This document shows positions 16,747 through 26,347 of a stretch of DNA of 64,000 nucleotides, piece after piece; the stretch's first letter is position 1, and each line of letters begins with the position of its first letter. The stretch covers positions 62,001 to 126,000 of the forward strand of contig JACPYM010000107.1 of the NCBI GenBank assembly GCA_016196035.1. The letters run 5' to 3'. Made by a program: the position numbers and the translations under genes. This stretch comes from Acidobacteriota bacterium. Its GTDB lineage: Bacteria > Acidobacteriota > Blastocatellia > RBC074. The notes under the pieces were generated by a model. That model was not told where the DNA came from. It worked only from the letters and a program-made list of their open reading frames with translations, and made no database searches.

Positions 16747-17849
16747 CGTGCTTTCTATTCTGCGGCTCTGGTAGCTGTCCCAACTCTTGCGGAAATGAGC
16801 ATTGCTCTTTCAAGCAAGCTCAACGAATATCACAACAGGGCAGTCACGGGTAGGTTCGGGGAGCAGGGCTGATGCAATTCGGGGGGCAGTCCGGGAAGAC
16901 CTGAGGTCGCTGTTTGTCTCGTGTCAGTAATTCAGTCTCTCAATTTGCTTCAGCTTTGTTCTTCGTTTGCTTGATCGGCATCAATACACACTTTGCCCAA
17001 ACCCAGGAGACGTCCGGTCTTTCACGCCCTGACGTATAGAAGGTTTCAGAAAGTTTCTGAAAAACTTTCGACCCAACTTTTAGAGCCTTGTCGTAATGGC
17101 GACGTTTGAGCAAAGCGGCTGAACAATCAGCCCAAACAACAGGGGAAAAACATCGCAGCCACCTTCACGGCGGCGGCGTGTTTTGGTTCCGAAATTCTTC
17201 AGTGGCATAGAGAAATCGCGGCAAGCGCCACGGCCAGTTCGTGAAAGCAGAATGGGGTGAGGAGCGTACACGAACCAGCCGTAGCGTGCTGGCACCAAAA
17301 TCATATTGAATGGTTAGAACCTGCTGCCATAGCGTTGATGATGGAAGCAGGCGACACAACTCGCACATGGGCTTAATGAATAGCCTGGCGATTGAACCGC
17401 AAACCTTGATCCAGTGAAATCAACTAATGTTTTCAGTCCGCGTCAGCAACACCACACAGTTGTATTAACCCTAGCGCAACTATGCCTAGCGCAACTATGC
17501 AGGCTCTTTCGGAATGCAAATCAGGAAAGTGCTTGGCAGCGAAGGTTCCGCTTTCGACGTCTCGTTTATTGAAAGCCCGATGAGGTTCGCCACTAACACG
17601 CGGCGCATTCTATTGGCTGCCCGCGCTGACAGTCAACCGCGCTGCACTAAACGTCAGGAACGCGGGATAAAACCCCGGTGAGGGCCGCCATACAACCGCT
17701 AGAAAAAAATCCGCGGCTCGTGGTAAGCTGTTGCCGCATTCCATAAAGGCAACAGTCACGCTGATGGATTGGTCCTTCCGCTACTGTTGCCGCGCTAACT
17801 TTAAGAGCACGCAATATTCGGCGCTGCCCGGAAGCAACAACAACCAGGG
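16747..17849. other. Intergenic region between divergent pilus and FHA genes
   Basis: No convincing gene is seen: short open frames on both strands lack family motifs and ribosome sites. The region should contain the divergent promoters for the pilus cluster and the FHA/kinase cluster. One visible structure is an exact tandem duplication of the 15-mer CCTAGCGCAACTATG at 17470-17499. Confidence 0.6.
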
Positions 17850-18731
17850 ATGCTCCCGAAGCGTGCGCTCAAGCAAGAACCGCTCGCTACTATTTCCGGT
17901 ATTGTTCACAAAGGAAGCAAACGTCAAGTGAGTCCGGCTAACCATGAGATAACTCGATACCCAGAGTCTGAGGTCGCGCTGTCGTTTACGCTTGAGACCG
18001 GCAGTGCGGCAGCCCATTCACGCCCGACCATCAGCAATCCGGCGAGCAAGTTGTTCATTAGTTTTGTCGGCGGGTTGTGTGCGGGGCGCGACGGCGTCGT
18101 GCTGGAAAAAACCGAAGCCGTCTTTGGGCGTGGCGACGATTGCGATGTAAAGCTGGATGGAGACACGGTGTCACGCTATCACTGCAACATCAAACGCATC
18201 GGCAATGCGTTTCTAGTCGAAGACACCAGCCGCAACGGCACTTATCTGAACGGCGAGCGTATTGCGGCGGCGCAGTTGCGTGATCAGGATCAATTGCGCG
18301 TGGGCCAAAATATCCTGCTGATTCATCTCTCGTCCAGCGCCGGTACAGGCGCGCTGGCCAGCAAAAACACGACGCCGAACTTGCTGCCGTATCTGCTGGA
18401 ATTAAAACCCCACATCGTCATCAAGGGTTTGGAAATTGGCGTCACCCAGCCGTTTGGCGAAGACCGCATTACGATTGGCCGCCGCAGCGACAATCATCTG
18501 GTGTTGGATTACGACAACATTTCGCGCCAGCACTTGTGCATCGAACGCAAAGACGAGCAATACATCGCCACCGATATGGGCAGTTCCAACGGCACCTATC
18601 TCAACGACCAGCGCATTCAATCCGCTCCGCTCAGTGATGGCGATTGCCTGCGCATTGGCAATTACACGCTGACGGTAAAATTGCGCGGACAGGATTGCAT
18701 CTTAAGTTTCAAACAGATCACCAAGACCTGA
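17850..18731 (+). CDS. Protein with two FHA domains
   Basis: The 293-residue soluble protein carries two forkhead-associated domains. The first (about residues 70-155) has FGRGDDCDVKLDGDTVSRYHC and RNGTYLNGERI. The second (about 190-285) has IGRRSDNHLVLDYDNISRQHLC and SSNGTYLNDQRI. Both retain the Arg, Ser-x-x-His and Asn residues that bind phosphothreonine. The adjacent Ser/Thr kinase is the obvious source of phosphorylated partners. ATG at 17850 lacks a strong ribosome site, and the N-terminal ~60 residues are low-complexity, so a start further in is possible. Confidence 0.9.
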   Translation: MLPKRALKQEPLATISGIVHKGSKRQVSPANHEITRYPESEVALSFTLETGSAAAHSRPTISNPASKLFISFVGGLCAGRDGVVLEKTEAVFGRGDDCDVKLDGDTVSRYHCNIKRIGNAFLVEDTSRNGTYLNGERIAAAQLRDQDQLRVGQNILLIHLSSSAGTGALASKNTTPNLLPYLLELKPHIVIKGLEIGVTQPFGEDRITIGRRSDNHLVLDYDNISRQHLCIERKDEQYIATDMGSSNGTYLNDQRIQSAPLSDGDCLRIGNYTLTVKLRGQDCILSFKQITKT

Positions 18732-18732
18732 C

Positions 18733-18820
18733 CATTGCGGATTGTGGATTGCGGAGTGCGGATTGACGCGCCGCTTGAAATCCGCACTCCGCAATCTGAA
18801 ATCTAAAATCCGCAATCGCT
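18733..18820. repeat. Inverted repeat of GATTGCGGA words
   Basis: The left arm has tandem GATTGCGGATTGTGGATTGC words. The right arm (about 18776-18820) contains the complementary AATCCGCACTCCGCAATC and AAATCCGCAATC. It fills the gap between the FHA gene and the kinase gene. The same word family occurs in-frame at 37799-37838. Confidence 0.8.
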
Positions 18821-18833
18821 AGCATTTCCATTC

Positions 18834-20735
18834 ATGATCGGGCGCACCATCGGTAATTACGAAGTTGTCAGCCAATTCGGCGAAGGCGGAATGGGAGAGT
18901 TGTATCTGGGCCGCCACACGCGCCTCGCCCGCGAAGTTATCATCAAAACCATCCGCACTGAAGATTTCAGCCCGCGCCAGATCGAACATTTGCGCACGCG
19001 CCTCGAACGCGAAGCTTTCATCCAGTCGCAGCTCGAACACCCGAACATCGTGCGCGTCTACGATTTCATCGCCGAGGCCGAGTCAACGTTTATGGTGATG
19101 GAATATGTGCAAGGCCGCGATTTGCGTAAGATGATCGCGCGCGAGACGGGCCCCATCCAGGCGGCGCGCGCCATCCGCCTGTTCAAACAGGTGCTGCGGG
19201 CGATTGATTACGCGCATCATTTCATCTACACCGACCAGCAAGGCAAAAAGCACCAAGGCATCATCCACCGCGATCTGAAACCCGCCAACATTTTGATCAC
19301 GCCTAACGACATCGCCAAAGTCACCGACTTCGGCATCGTCAAAGTGCGCGGCGTCAAAGGCGGCACGCAGATGGGCTTCAATCCCGGCACGCCCGAATAC
19401 ATGTCGCCCGAACAGGCACGTGGGCGCGAGTTGGATCACCGCTCCGACATTTACTCAATGGGCGTCGTCTTCTTTGAAATGCTGACTGGCAATGTGCCCT
19501 TCTCCGACACAGGCGACGGCACTTCGGATTACGAAATCCGGCGCGGGCACATCGAATTGCCGCCGCCCTCGCCGCGCCAGTTCAAAGCCGATCTCTCGCC
19601 CGAACTCGAAAAGATCGTGCTCAAGTCGCTGGAAAAAGACCCGGATGACCGCTATCAAACAGCGCGCGACTTTTACCTCGTGCTCGAAGAGTTCGAACGC
19701 AGCGGCAAAGCCGATTTCGCCAAAGTCGCCGCCGTCCGTTCGACCGTCGCCCAAGCCGAACAACGCGGCACCGGCGTCGCCATCATTGATGTCACCACGG
19801 TCGGGTTTAACGAAAGCCACACGGGCATACTGGGGCATGAATCAACAAGTATGGGGAACGGCTCGCTCAGCGCTTATGGAGCAAGCGTGGCGGATGGCTA
19901 TCAGCGTTCGCCGCTGCCCGTGGTGAAGACCAAAGAAAGTGACCAGCGTCCGTTGATTATCAGCGTGGCGGCGTTGGTGTTGTTGACGGCGTTGGCGGGC
20001 TGGTGGATTTACCGGCGAAGCCTCAGTACCGTAACAAATGGCAGTGAAAACCCGCCAAAACTTGTCGTACCAGTCGGAATGAAAGTGGTGCTTGGCAGCG
20101 AGTTCAAGATGGGACGTGATGACGGTAACGAATTCGAACGACCTGCGCACAACGTACAAGTCGCCACTTTCTATATTGATGAAAAAGAAGTCTCGAATGA
20201 AGACTACGAAAAGCTAGTGCAAGCTGGGCAACTCAGCGCGCCTAAAAACTGGATTGGAGGCAAGATTCCAGCAGGCGAAACCTACTTCCCTGTCAGTAAC
20301 GTAAACTGGCACGAGGCAGATGCTTATTGCAGCAAGTTGGGTAAACGATTGCCGACAGAAAGCGAGTGGGAATATGCCGCGCGCGGCAAAGAGGGTTTTC
20401 TCTATCCTTATGGCAACAAGGATTGGCAGCCAGAATATTCCAGCGCCTCGCCTTCGCCGGACAAGATCGGCAAATTGATCAATGTCGGCAGCTATCCCAA
20501 AGGTGCGAGTCCGTTCGGCGTGCTTGATCTGGCCGGCAACGTGGCGGAATGGACAGCGAGTGATTACGAACCGTACCCAAACAGTCCGGCCAAACGCGAC
20601 CCGGGCAAGAAAGTGATTCGCGGCGGTTCGTTTATCAATCCCCCAGCCGAGCAACGAACAACCGAACGCCGCTGGCTAGAACCACAGGAAATCCGCGATT
20701 ACGTAGGCTTTCGTTGCGCCAAGTCAGCCAATTGA
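18834..20735 (+). CDS. Membrane Ser/Thr protein kinase with C-terminal formylglycine-enzyme-like (SUMF1) domain
   Basis: The 633-residue protein begins with a Hanks-type kinase: glycine loop FGEGGMGELY, catalytic loop IIHRDLKPANIL, DFGIVK and GTPEYMSPEQ. A single transmembrane helix (about residues 378-396, SVAALVLLTALAGWWIY) leads to an extracytoplasmic FGE-sulfatase-type domain (FYIDEKEVSNEDYEKLV, RLPTESEWEYAARGKEG, FGVLDLAGNVAEWTASDY, VIRGGSF). The segment after RGGSF lacks the cysteine pair that binds copper in active formylglycine-generating enzymes, so it is probably a ligand-sensing module. Similar kinase-FGE fusions are known in Chlamydia and Planctomycetes. It lies between an FHA protein and a PEGA protein. 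Confidence 0.92.
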   Translation: MIGRTIGNYEVVSQFGEGGMGELYLGRHTRLAREVIIKTIRTEDFSPRQIEHLRTRLEREAFIQSQLEHPNIVRVYDFIAEAESTFMVMEYVQGRDLRKMIARETGPIQAARAIRLFKQVLRAIDYAHHFIYTDQQGKKHQGIIHRDLKPANILITPNDIAKVTDFGIVKVRGVKGGTQMGFNPGTPEYMSPEQARGRELDHRSDIYSMGVVFFEMLTGNVPFSDTGDGTSDYEIRRGHIELPPPSPRQFKADLSPELEKIVLKSLEKDPDDRYQTARDFYLVLEEFERSGKADFAKVAAVRSTVAQAEQRGTGVAIIDVTTVGFNESHTGILGHESTSMGNGSLSAYGASVADGYQRSPLPVVKTKESDQRPLIISVAALVLLTALAGWWIYRRSLSTVTNGSENPPKLVVPVGMKVVLGSEFKMGRDDGNEFERPAHNVQVATFYIDEKEVSNEDYEKLVQAGQLSAPKNWIGGKIPAGETYFPVSNVNWHEADAYCSKLGKRLPTESEWEYAARGKEGFLYPYGNKDWQPEYSSASPSPDKIGKLINVGSYPKGASPFGVLDLAGNVAEWTASDYEPYPNSPAKRDPGKKVIRGGSFINPPAEQRTTERRWLEPQEIRDYVGFRCAKSAN

Positions 20736-20768
20736 TTTCTTGCCGCGAAGCTACTACTCTCCCCGCCG

Positions 20769-22211
20769 ATGAAAGCTTCGAAGTTTCTTGCCCAAGCAAT
20801 CCCAATTTTCATCCTCCAGCTATGCAGCGCGGCCTCTTTGCTGGCGCAACGTGATTATACTGTCGTCCGGCCACGCGAACGGGCAGCAACGGAAAAAGTG
20901 ACGCTCAACCGGCGCGCCACCCAAGCTACTAAAGGCATTCTGGCGGTCGTCTTGCAACCAGTCCTCGCCGCCAAAGTGGTCGTCACCGATGCCAAAGGCA
21001 ACATCATCGAGCAGACCAACACCGATAATGTTAAGGGCCAGGCCGAGTTTGAATTGCGGCGTGGCGCCAGTTTCACCGTCAAAGTTACCGCGCCTGGTTA
21101 TCTGGCGGCAGAAACCAAAGCCAAGGTCTTGAAGAGCACCAACATCGTGCCGCTGTCTCTGATTGCCCAATTCGCTCGCATCGAATTACCCGGCGCACCA
21201 GTGGGCGCGGAGATTTTCATTGATGGCAAGGCGCGCGCGCTGGCTGACCAAAGTGGACGTGTCATCATTGATACCTTGGAACCAGGCGATCATACGCTGT
21301 CGGTGCGCCATCCTGAATACAACGATTACGTCACCCGGCTGGAAAAACTCGAAGCAGGCACGAGCATCAACTTGCCGCTCAACACGCTGTTGACCAAGGT
21401 CGCCAAACTCACGATTCAATCCCAGCCCAACGCCACTGTGCTGATTGATGGCGAATTCCAGGGCCGCGTCAATGCCAACGGCCAAGTGCAAATTGATTAC
21501 CAACTCGCCCAGGCGGCTGAGCACACGATTGCCGTTGAATTGCCCGGCTATCACCCCTGGTCGCGCAAAGAAATGCTCACGCCCGGCCCGCGCAAGCTGG
21601 AAATCAAACTTGATCCGATTGTGACTTCGGCAGGCATTACGGATGGGTTTGCCAATCTGGCACAGTGGAATGCGCCCGCGACCTGGAAGATTGCCAGCGA
21701 GAAAAACAAAGAACTGGACACTAACAAACTGCAAGTCAGCGGCGCGACGCCGGGCATTTTGAAGGAGAAAACCTATCGCGATTTCGATGTCTCATTCACG
21801 GTCTGGCTGAAAGATGGCAAGGGCGCGAGTTGGGTCGTGCGCGCGGACAAGACCGGCCGCAGCTATTACCTCTTCCACCTGAGCGGGCCGCAAGCCGGCG
21901 AACTGAGGCCGCGCCGCCTCTACACCTACCGCGTGAGAGACGGCGTGACCAGCGAAGTCGAAACGCCCATTCCGCTCACGATTGAATTCAAAGAAAACGA
22001 CAGCTACTACATCACGGTCAAGGTGCGCGGCAATCAGATCCAACACAAGCTGGCCGTAACCTCCACCGCCGACGAAGACAAAAGTGGCGCGAGTTACACC
22101 GACACCTCGAATGACAAAGACCTGTTTCTGTACGGCAGTTTCGGTTTTGTTTCGTTCAAAGGCGAGGTCTTCTTGGTGGACGATCTGTTGCTTGACCCCG
22201 TGAAAGAGTGA
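20769..22211 (+). CDS. Secreted PEGA-domain protein with C-terminal lectin-like (DUF1080-like) domain
   Basis: A signal peptide (residues 1-27) is followed by a carboxypeptidase-regulatory-like region (VVVTDAKGNIIEQTNTDN), then two PEGA-type beta repeats (IELPGAPVGAEIFIDGKARA... and LTIQSQPNATVLIDGEFQG...). The last ~180 residues (FDVSFTVWLKDGKGASWVVR to GEVFLVDDLLLDP) resemble the concanavalin-like fold of 3-keto-disaccharide hydrolase (DUF1080) domains. Catalysis cannot be claimed. PEGA proteins are surface or periplasmic and often encoded next to Ser/Thr kinases, as here, 33 bp after the kinase stop. Confidence 0.75.
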   Translation: MKASKFLAQAIPIFILQLCSAASLLAQRDYTVVRPRERAATEKVTLNRRATQATKGILAVVLQPVLAAKVVVTDAKGNIIEQTNTDNVKGQAEFELRRGASFTVKVTAPGYLAAETKAKVLKSTNIVPLSLIAQFARIELPGAPVGAEIFIDGKARALADQSGRVIIDTLEPGDHTLSVRHPEYNDYVTRLEKLEAGTSINLPLNTLLTKVAKLTIQSQPNATVLIDGEFQGRVNANGQVQIDYQLAQAAEHTIAVELPGYHPWSRKEMLTPGPRKLEIKLDPIVTSAGITDGFANLAQWNAPATWKIASEKNKELDTNKLQVSGATPGILKEKTYRDFDVSFTVWLKDGKGASWVVRADKTGRSYYLFHLSGPQAGELRPRRLYTYRVRDGVTSEVETPIPLTIEFKENDSYYITVKVRGNQIQHKLAVTSTADEDKSGASYTDTSNDKDLFLYGSFGFVSFKGEVFLVDDLLLDPVKE

Positions 22212-22298
22212 GGCGCAGTTTGAACAAAGCCACAACATTTGTCGTAATCTGACGCGGCGGCAAGCGCACCAATCATCAAGCGCTCGCTCCCTCCAACC

Positions 22299-23681
22299 AT
22301 GAACACCAAAACCACTGAAAAACAGCGCCGCAAAGCAGCCGCAAGGCAAATGATGGAAGCGCGCGGCCAAGGCCCGGCCCCGCTTGCTACCTGGTTCAAA
22401 CAACATCTGTCACGCCGCAGTTTCGGCAAAGGACTGGCCTGGACAGCGGCGCTCACGGCAGCGGGTCTGGCCGTGTATCAACTCACCGATAGCGACCCAG
22501 AAGTCACGCTGGATTCGCTCGAATTGCAGCGCAAATCCGGCTGGAACATCGGTTCGACCGACAAAGTCCTGGCCTTTGACGGCTCGGTTGCGGCAGACAG
22601 CCAAAGTAAATCGTGGTCGGCCTATGATCCCAATTATCTAATTTCGATCTATCAACCGCGCAGCGCCGCCTGGCAACCGTTCTTTGTGCCGACGTTGATT
22701 CAGTCGCTCGGCCAGACCTCGCTGCAAGCGCAGATGCGTCCGATCAGCACGCCGCAAATGGCTGATGCTTATGGCCGTGCGCAAGGCCTGCGCGAACTCA
22801 TCAGCCAAGCGCAAAACGCCAATCAAACGCTGATCATCGCCGACCTGCCGGGCACGCAATCCGTCGCCCTGGGCGCGGCCCTGGCCGACACGGCGGAACT
22901 CGTGCCCGGCTTCGACAACTGGCCGCATCCGCTCGGCGTCGTCAAAGCGCACGAGACGCTCGGCGCGCTGGTCTATTACGCCAACGAAATCGCTGAGAAG
23001 AAAGCCAAGCTTAAAGAGAATGCGCCGGCAATGTTGCTGCTCGACAGCAACCGGTTGACGCCGTATCAGGACGAAGACACACAATTCGACAACCGCTTTC
23101 TGGCCAAGGTGCCGCCCGCCGATCAACTGAAACAGCGCGGCATTCAAAACATCCTGTATGTCGTCAAAGACGGTTCGCAGCAAAGCGAACTTGATGACCT
23201 CAACGACGATTTCGTCGAATGGCAAAAGCAAGGCATCGGTGTGCGTCTGTTGCGGCTGAGCGATTTCCAACCACTGGACGAGGAGATCGAAAAGAAAAAC
23301 ACCGATGGCACTGCCGCGCGCGTGGTCGAACGGCATTATTACTACGGTGGTAGCCCGCTGGCGCATTGGTGGTTTTACAGCCACTACTACTACACGCCCT
23401 ATTCGTCACCGATGTATTATCGCGGTGGCGGTTACGTGCCGATGTCCAGGCCTACAGGGCCCGCCCCCAACTTCAATCCGCCCAGCTATCGCCCGGTGAC
23501 GCGCCCAACGATGTTCAGCGCCGCCCGCGTCGGCGGGACGAGCGGTGCAGGCGTCGGCAAAGCGCGTCCGAGCGGCTTTGGCCGCACCAGCGTGCGCATG
23601 TCCGGCGGACAGGTAACGGGTGTGCGTTCCGGGCGGTCAGGTTCGTATGGGCGCGGGTTCGGCGGATTTTTTGGCGGCTGA
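22299..23681 (+). CDS. Exported hypothetical protein with Tat-like N-terminus and Gly/Tyr-rich tail
   Basis: The 460-residue protein is not recognised. The N-terminus has LSRRSFGKG followed by a hydrophobic stretch (AWTAALTAAGLAVYQ), which looks like a Tat signal or an N-in membrane anchor. The middle ~300 residues are a mixed alpha/beta region without known motifs. After ERHYYYGGSPLAHWWF the last ~110 residues become rich in Tyr, Pro, Gly, Ser and Arg and end GRGFGGFFGG, suggesting a disordered or surface-interacting tail. It follows the PEGA gene by 87 bp in the same direction and may belong to the same signalling cluster. Confidence 0.7.
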   Translation: MNTKTTEKQRRKAAARQMMEARGQGPAPLATWFKQHLSRRSFGKGLAWTAALTAAGLAVYQLTDSDPEVTLDSLELQRKSGWNIGSTDKVLAFDGSVAADSQSKSWSAYDPNYLISIYQPRSAAWQPFFVPTLIQSLGQTSLQAQMRPISTPQMADAYGRAQGLRELISQAQNANQTLIIADLPGTQSVALGAALADTAELVPGFDNWPHPLGVVKAHETLGALVYYANEIAEKKAKLKENAPAMLLLDSNRLTPYQDEDTQFDNRFLAKVPPADQLKQRGIQNILYVVKDGSQQSELDDLNDDFVEWQKQGIGVRLLRLSDFQPLDEEIEKKNTDGTAARVVERHYYYGGSPLAHWWFYSHYYYTPYSSPMYYRGGGYVPMSRPTGPAPNFNPPSYRPVTRPTMFSAARVGGTSGAGVGKARPSGFGRTSVRMSGGQVTGVRSGRSGSYGRGFGGFFGG

Positions 23682-23689
23682 TCCGATTG

Positions 23690-23744
23690 CAGATTGCAGA
23701 TTTCCCCACTGACCACCAATCACTGACCACTGACCACTGACAGT
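23690..23744. repeat. Short-word tandem repeats (GATTGCA and CACTGAC)
   Basis: Tandem GATTGCAGATTGCAGATT is followed by CACTGACCACCAATCACTGACCAC-type 7-10 bp words up to the HAD gene start. No gene is present. It resembles the word-built repeats elsewhere in the window, but only one arm is present. Confidence 0.75.
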
Positions 23745-23745
23745 A

Positions 23746-24441
23746 ATGCAACTTGCCATCTTCGACATAGACGGCACACTCACCCACAGCAACGAAATTG
23801 ACAATCGCTGCTTCATCCAGGCGTTTGCCGATGAATTCGGTATCGTCACCAACTTTGCCGCGTGGCAGGATTGCCCGCACATCACCGACTCCGGCTTGAC
23901 CCATTTCATCCTGTCGCGACATTTCGGTCGCGAACCGTTGCCAGCCGAATTCGCGCGCATCGAACAAAGATTTATGCGATTGCTGACCGAGGCCGTCAGC
24001 GGGGAACCGGATGCGCTGCCGCCTTTGCCCGGAGCCAGCGCGGCGCTTGAACGGCTGCAACGCGAAGCCAGTTGGGCCGTCGCCATCGCCACCGGTTGCT
24101 GGGCGGCTTCGGCACAGTTCAAACTGCGCCACGCACAGATCAATTGCGTGGGCATCCCGACCGCCACTGCCGATGTGCATCACGCACGCGAAGCGATTTT
24201 GAGCGATGCCTTGTTGCAGGCCGAATCGTTTTATCAAACCGTCTTTGACCGTGTGGTTTACCTTGGCGATGCGCTGTGGGATGTGCGCACGACGCGCAAT
24301 TTGAACTGGCCGTTTATCGGCGTTGGCGCAGCTAGACGCGCCGAGGTATTGCGCAACGCAGGTGCATCGCACATCATTTCCGACTTCACCGATTACGCAG
24401 CTTTGCTCGACTCACTCAGGGAGGCACAGGTTCCGCAATGA
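23746..24441 (+). CDS. HAD-family hydrolase
   Basis: The 231-residue protein carries HAD motif I as FDIDGTLTHS (nucleophile Asp and acid/base Asp), motif II around VAIATGCW, and motif IV as YLGDALWDVR. The cap is helical. It is a probable cytoplasmic phosphatase of the phosphoglycolate-phosphatase/beta-phosphoglucomutase-like group; the substrate cannot be read from sequence. Its stop overlaps the next start (ATGA), so the two genes are coupled. Confidence 0.88.
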   Translation: MQLAIFDIDGTLTHSNEIDNRCFIQAFADEFGIVTNFAAWQDCPHITDSGLTHFILSRHFGREPLPAEFARIEQRFMRLLTEAVSGEPDALPPLPGASAALERLQREASWAVAIATGCWAASAQFKLRHAQINCVGIPTATADVHHAREAILSDALLQAESFYQTVFDRVVYLGDALWDVRTTRNLNWPFIGVGAARRAEVLRNAGASHIISDFTDYAALLDSLREAQVPQ

Positions 24442-25244
24442 TCATTCCCGTTTTTTTAATGGCTACCGGCTTGTTTCTGGTGCTGCTGTTTGTGCTCGCC
24501 ATTCTTTTCAGTGGTGGCATTTATATGGCGCTGAGTTCGGCGGACAACAAACAGCTCAACGCGGGCCGCCGCAACTTTCTGGGCGGACGCAAAGAGGAAG
24601 ACCACGCGCTTTTCTTCGGCATCCAGATCGTCATTCAGACCTTCGGCAATGACCAGTTGCGCGCCCGCCTCGCCCAATTGATCGAAACTGAAGGCAACGA
24701 CGCACAAGGCAAACGCCGCTTCATGAAAGCGGTCGCGAGTCTCTTGCTCGAAAACCAATACGCCTGGGAATACGGCTTCTGGGACTATTACGACGAGGCG
24801 GGCAAGGCCATCAGCACCTTTAACCAGTGGCGCAACGAGATCGAAGCCTCGATGGCGACCGAGCCGGACGAGATGGGCAGCGAAATTGACCGCAGTCAAC
24901 GTTTCTCTGACCAGAAAGAATTCATGATCGTCACGCTGATGATGTTGATTGATAACCAGCCTGTGCCCGTCGCCGATGACGTCGGTGATTACCAGTTCCG
25001 CCCGACGTACCAGCAACTCTTCGACCCTTTCCAGGCCGTTATTGAGAACGTCGCCGAAAGCGATTACTGGAAGCCTACGACCTTCGCCAACCTGCTCGAA
25101 GGCTTGCGTGCCCTCGACCCGCGCGGGATCGAACGCGATGGCATTTATGTCTATCCCGGCACGTCACAAGACGGTTTGTCCACGATGGATTTGCTGGGCG
25201 AAGAAGGGTGGAAGTATCTGACCGACCACAACATTCGCCCCTGA
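24438..25244 (+). CDS. Membrane-anchored hypothetical protein
   Basis: The 268-residue protein has one N-terminal transmembrane helix (residues 4-28, VFLMATGLFLVLLFVLAILFS), then a soluble, acidic, helix-rich domain with no recognised family motif. The pattern (KEEDHALFFGIQIVIQTFGND, then ENQYAWEYGFWDYYDEAGK) suggests a conserved hypothetical family. The four-base overlap with the HAD hydrolase gene upstream implies a functional pair. No function is proposed. Confidence 0.7.
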   Translation: MIIPVFLMATGLFLVLLFVLAILFSGGIYMALSSADNKQLNAGRRNFLGGRKEEDHALFFGIQIVIQTFGNDQLRARLAQLIETEGNDAQGKRRFMKAVASLLLENQYAWEYGFWDYYDEAGKAISTFNQWRNEIEASMATEPDEMGSEIDRSQRFSDQKEFMIVTLMMLIDNQPVPVADDVGDYQFRPTYQQLFDPFQAVIENVAESDYWKPTTFANLLEGLRALDPRGIERDGIYVYPGTSQDGLSTMDLLGEEGWKYLTDHNIRP

Positions 25245-25387
25245 CTGTCCAAGACGCTGACAAGTTGCCGAATGCGTTTGTGAAGACGAACAGTGAACGG
25301 TATCTTTTCTCAGGCAGATTTACCCAGTAACAGCTTTGGCAAAATTGGCGTCCAATCAGGTGCGCGCGCTATTCGACTGAGTTTTTT

Positions 25388-26338
25388 ATGACCGAGCTAC
25401 AAACGCATCAAAGGCAGACGATGGATTTTCAAGCCGTCTTGGCGTCTCCCGTGCTGTGTTACGAAGAGGGGTTGGACTACTTCGAGGGTAAAGGGATGCT
25501 GAACGAAACGCTGAGAAAACTGACGGATGATTTGGAAGCCCACGGAATTGATTACGTCGTAATCGGCGCCGTAGCACTAAATCAGCACGGTTATCAACGC
25601 TTCACCAGCGACATTGACCTGTTGATGACGAAAGAAGGACTGGAGAAATTTCGCCAGGAACTGGTGGGTTTGGGTTATGCAGCCAAATTCAGCGGCGCGA
25701 AAAAAACCTTCCGTGACACCACCAGAAATGTGCCGATTGAAATCATCACCAGTGGCGAGTATCCCGGCGATGGCGAAGTCAAACCGCTCAGTTTTCCCAA
25801 GCCGGAGGAAGCCAGCGTGCTGATCAATGGAGTCAAAACGCTGACGCTGGAAATGCTAATCAGTCTCAAACTTGCTTCCGGTATGACCAATCTGCAACGG
25901 CAAAAAGATTTGGTGGACGTGGCGGAGTTAATCAAACGCAAAGCCCTCGGACTGCCTTTTGTCGCCAAACTGCACCCCTACGTACACGCGAAATTTCAGG
26001 AATTACTACGGGTGGAAATGTTCAGCCAAACCTACTTCAGACAACTGTGCGAAGAAGCCAAAAAGAGCCTGCCGCATCTGGATGAAACTGCCGGTTTGGA
26101 ATCGAGGCGCGCGCAAGCGCTCGAACATTTGAAGCAAAAAGTAGTGGAAAGCTGTGGACTCCAACAGGGCTTTGGCTTTCGCGACAGCACCCAACTACCG
26201 CGCTCAATGCAATTGGTCTATGAAATCGCCGACATCGTGAACTTCTACCGCGTACAGTATCAACCTAGCGCTAGCTTTTATATCGTCGAGTCTCTGATTC
26301 AAGAGTATCTACGTGAGACAACTTACGAGGAGGAATAA
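25388..26338 (+). CDS. Nucleotidyltransferase-fold protein (AbiEii-like)
   Basis: The 316-residue protein contains YVVIGAVALNQHGYQRFTSD followed by IDLLM, the strand-turn-DxD arrangement of small nucleotidyltransferases, and a later acidic residue within VPIEIITSGEY. The remainder is helical. Proteins of this type include AbiEii-like toxins and uncharacterised nucleotidyltransferases. No antitoxin-like partner is adjacent, as the next gene 9 bp downstream is an aldehyde dehydrogenase. A role in conflict or in regulation is undetermined. Confidence 0.65.
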   Translation: MTELQTHQRQTMDFQAVLASPVLCYEEGLDYFEGKGMLNETLRKLTDDLEAHGIDYVVIGAVALNQHGYQRFTSDIDLLMTKEGLEKFRQELVGLGYAAKFSGAKKTFRDTTRNVPIEIITSGEYPGDGEVKPLSFPKPEEASVLINGVKTLTLEMLISLKLASGMTNLQRQKDLVDVAELIKRKALGLPFVAKLHPYVHAKFQELLRVEMFSQTYFRQLCEEAKKSLPHLDETAGLESRRAQALEHLKQKVVESCGLQQGFGFRDSTQLPRSMQLVYEIADIVNFYRVQYQPSASFYIVESLIQEYLRETTYEEE

Positions 26339-26347
26339 AGAGGTCTT

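Noticed and set aside
16747-17849. Small genes on the minus strand at 17080-17368
   Set aside because: The frames overlap each other, lack ribosome sites and show no recognisable motif.
25388-26338. AbiEii toxin of a complete AbiE system
   Set aside because: Only a nucleotidyltransferase-type core is visible. No AbiEi-like winged-helix antitoxin gene lies on either side.
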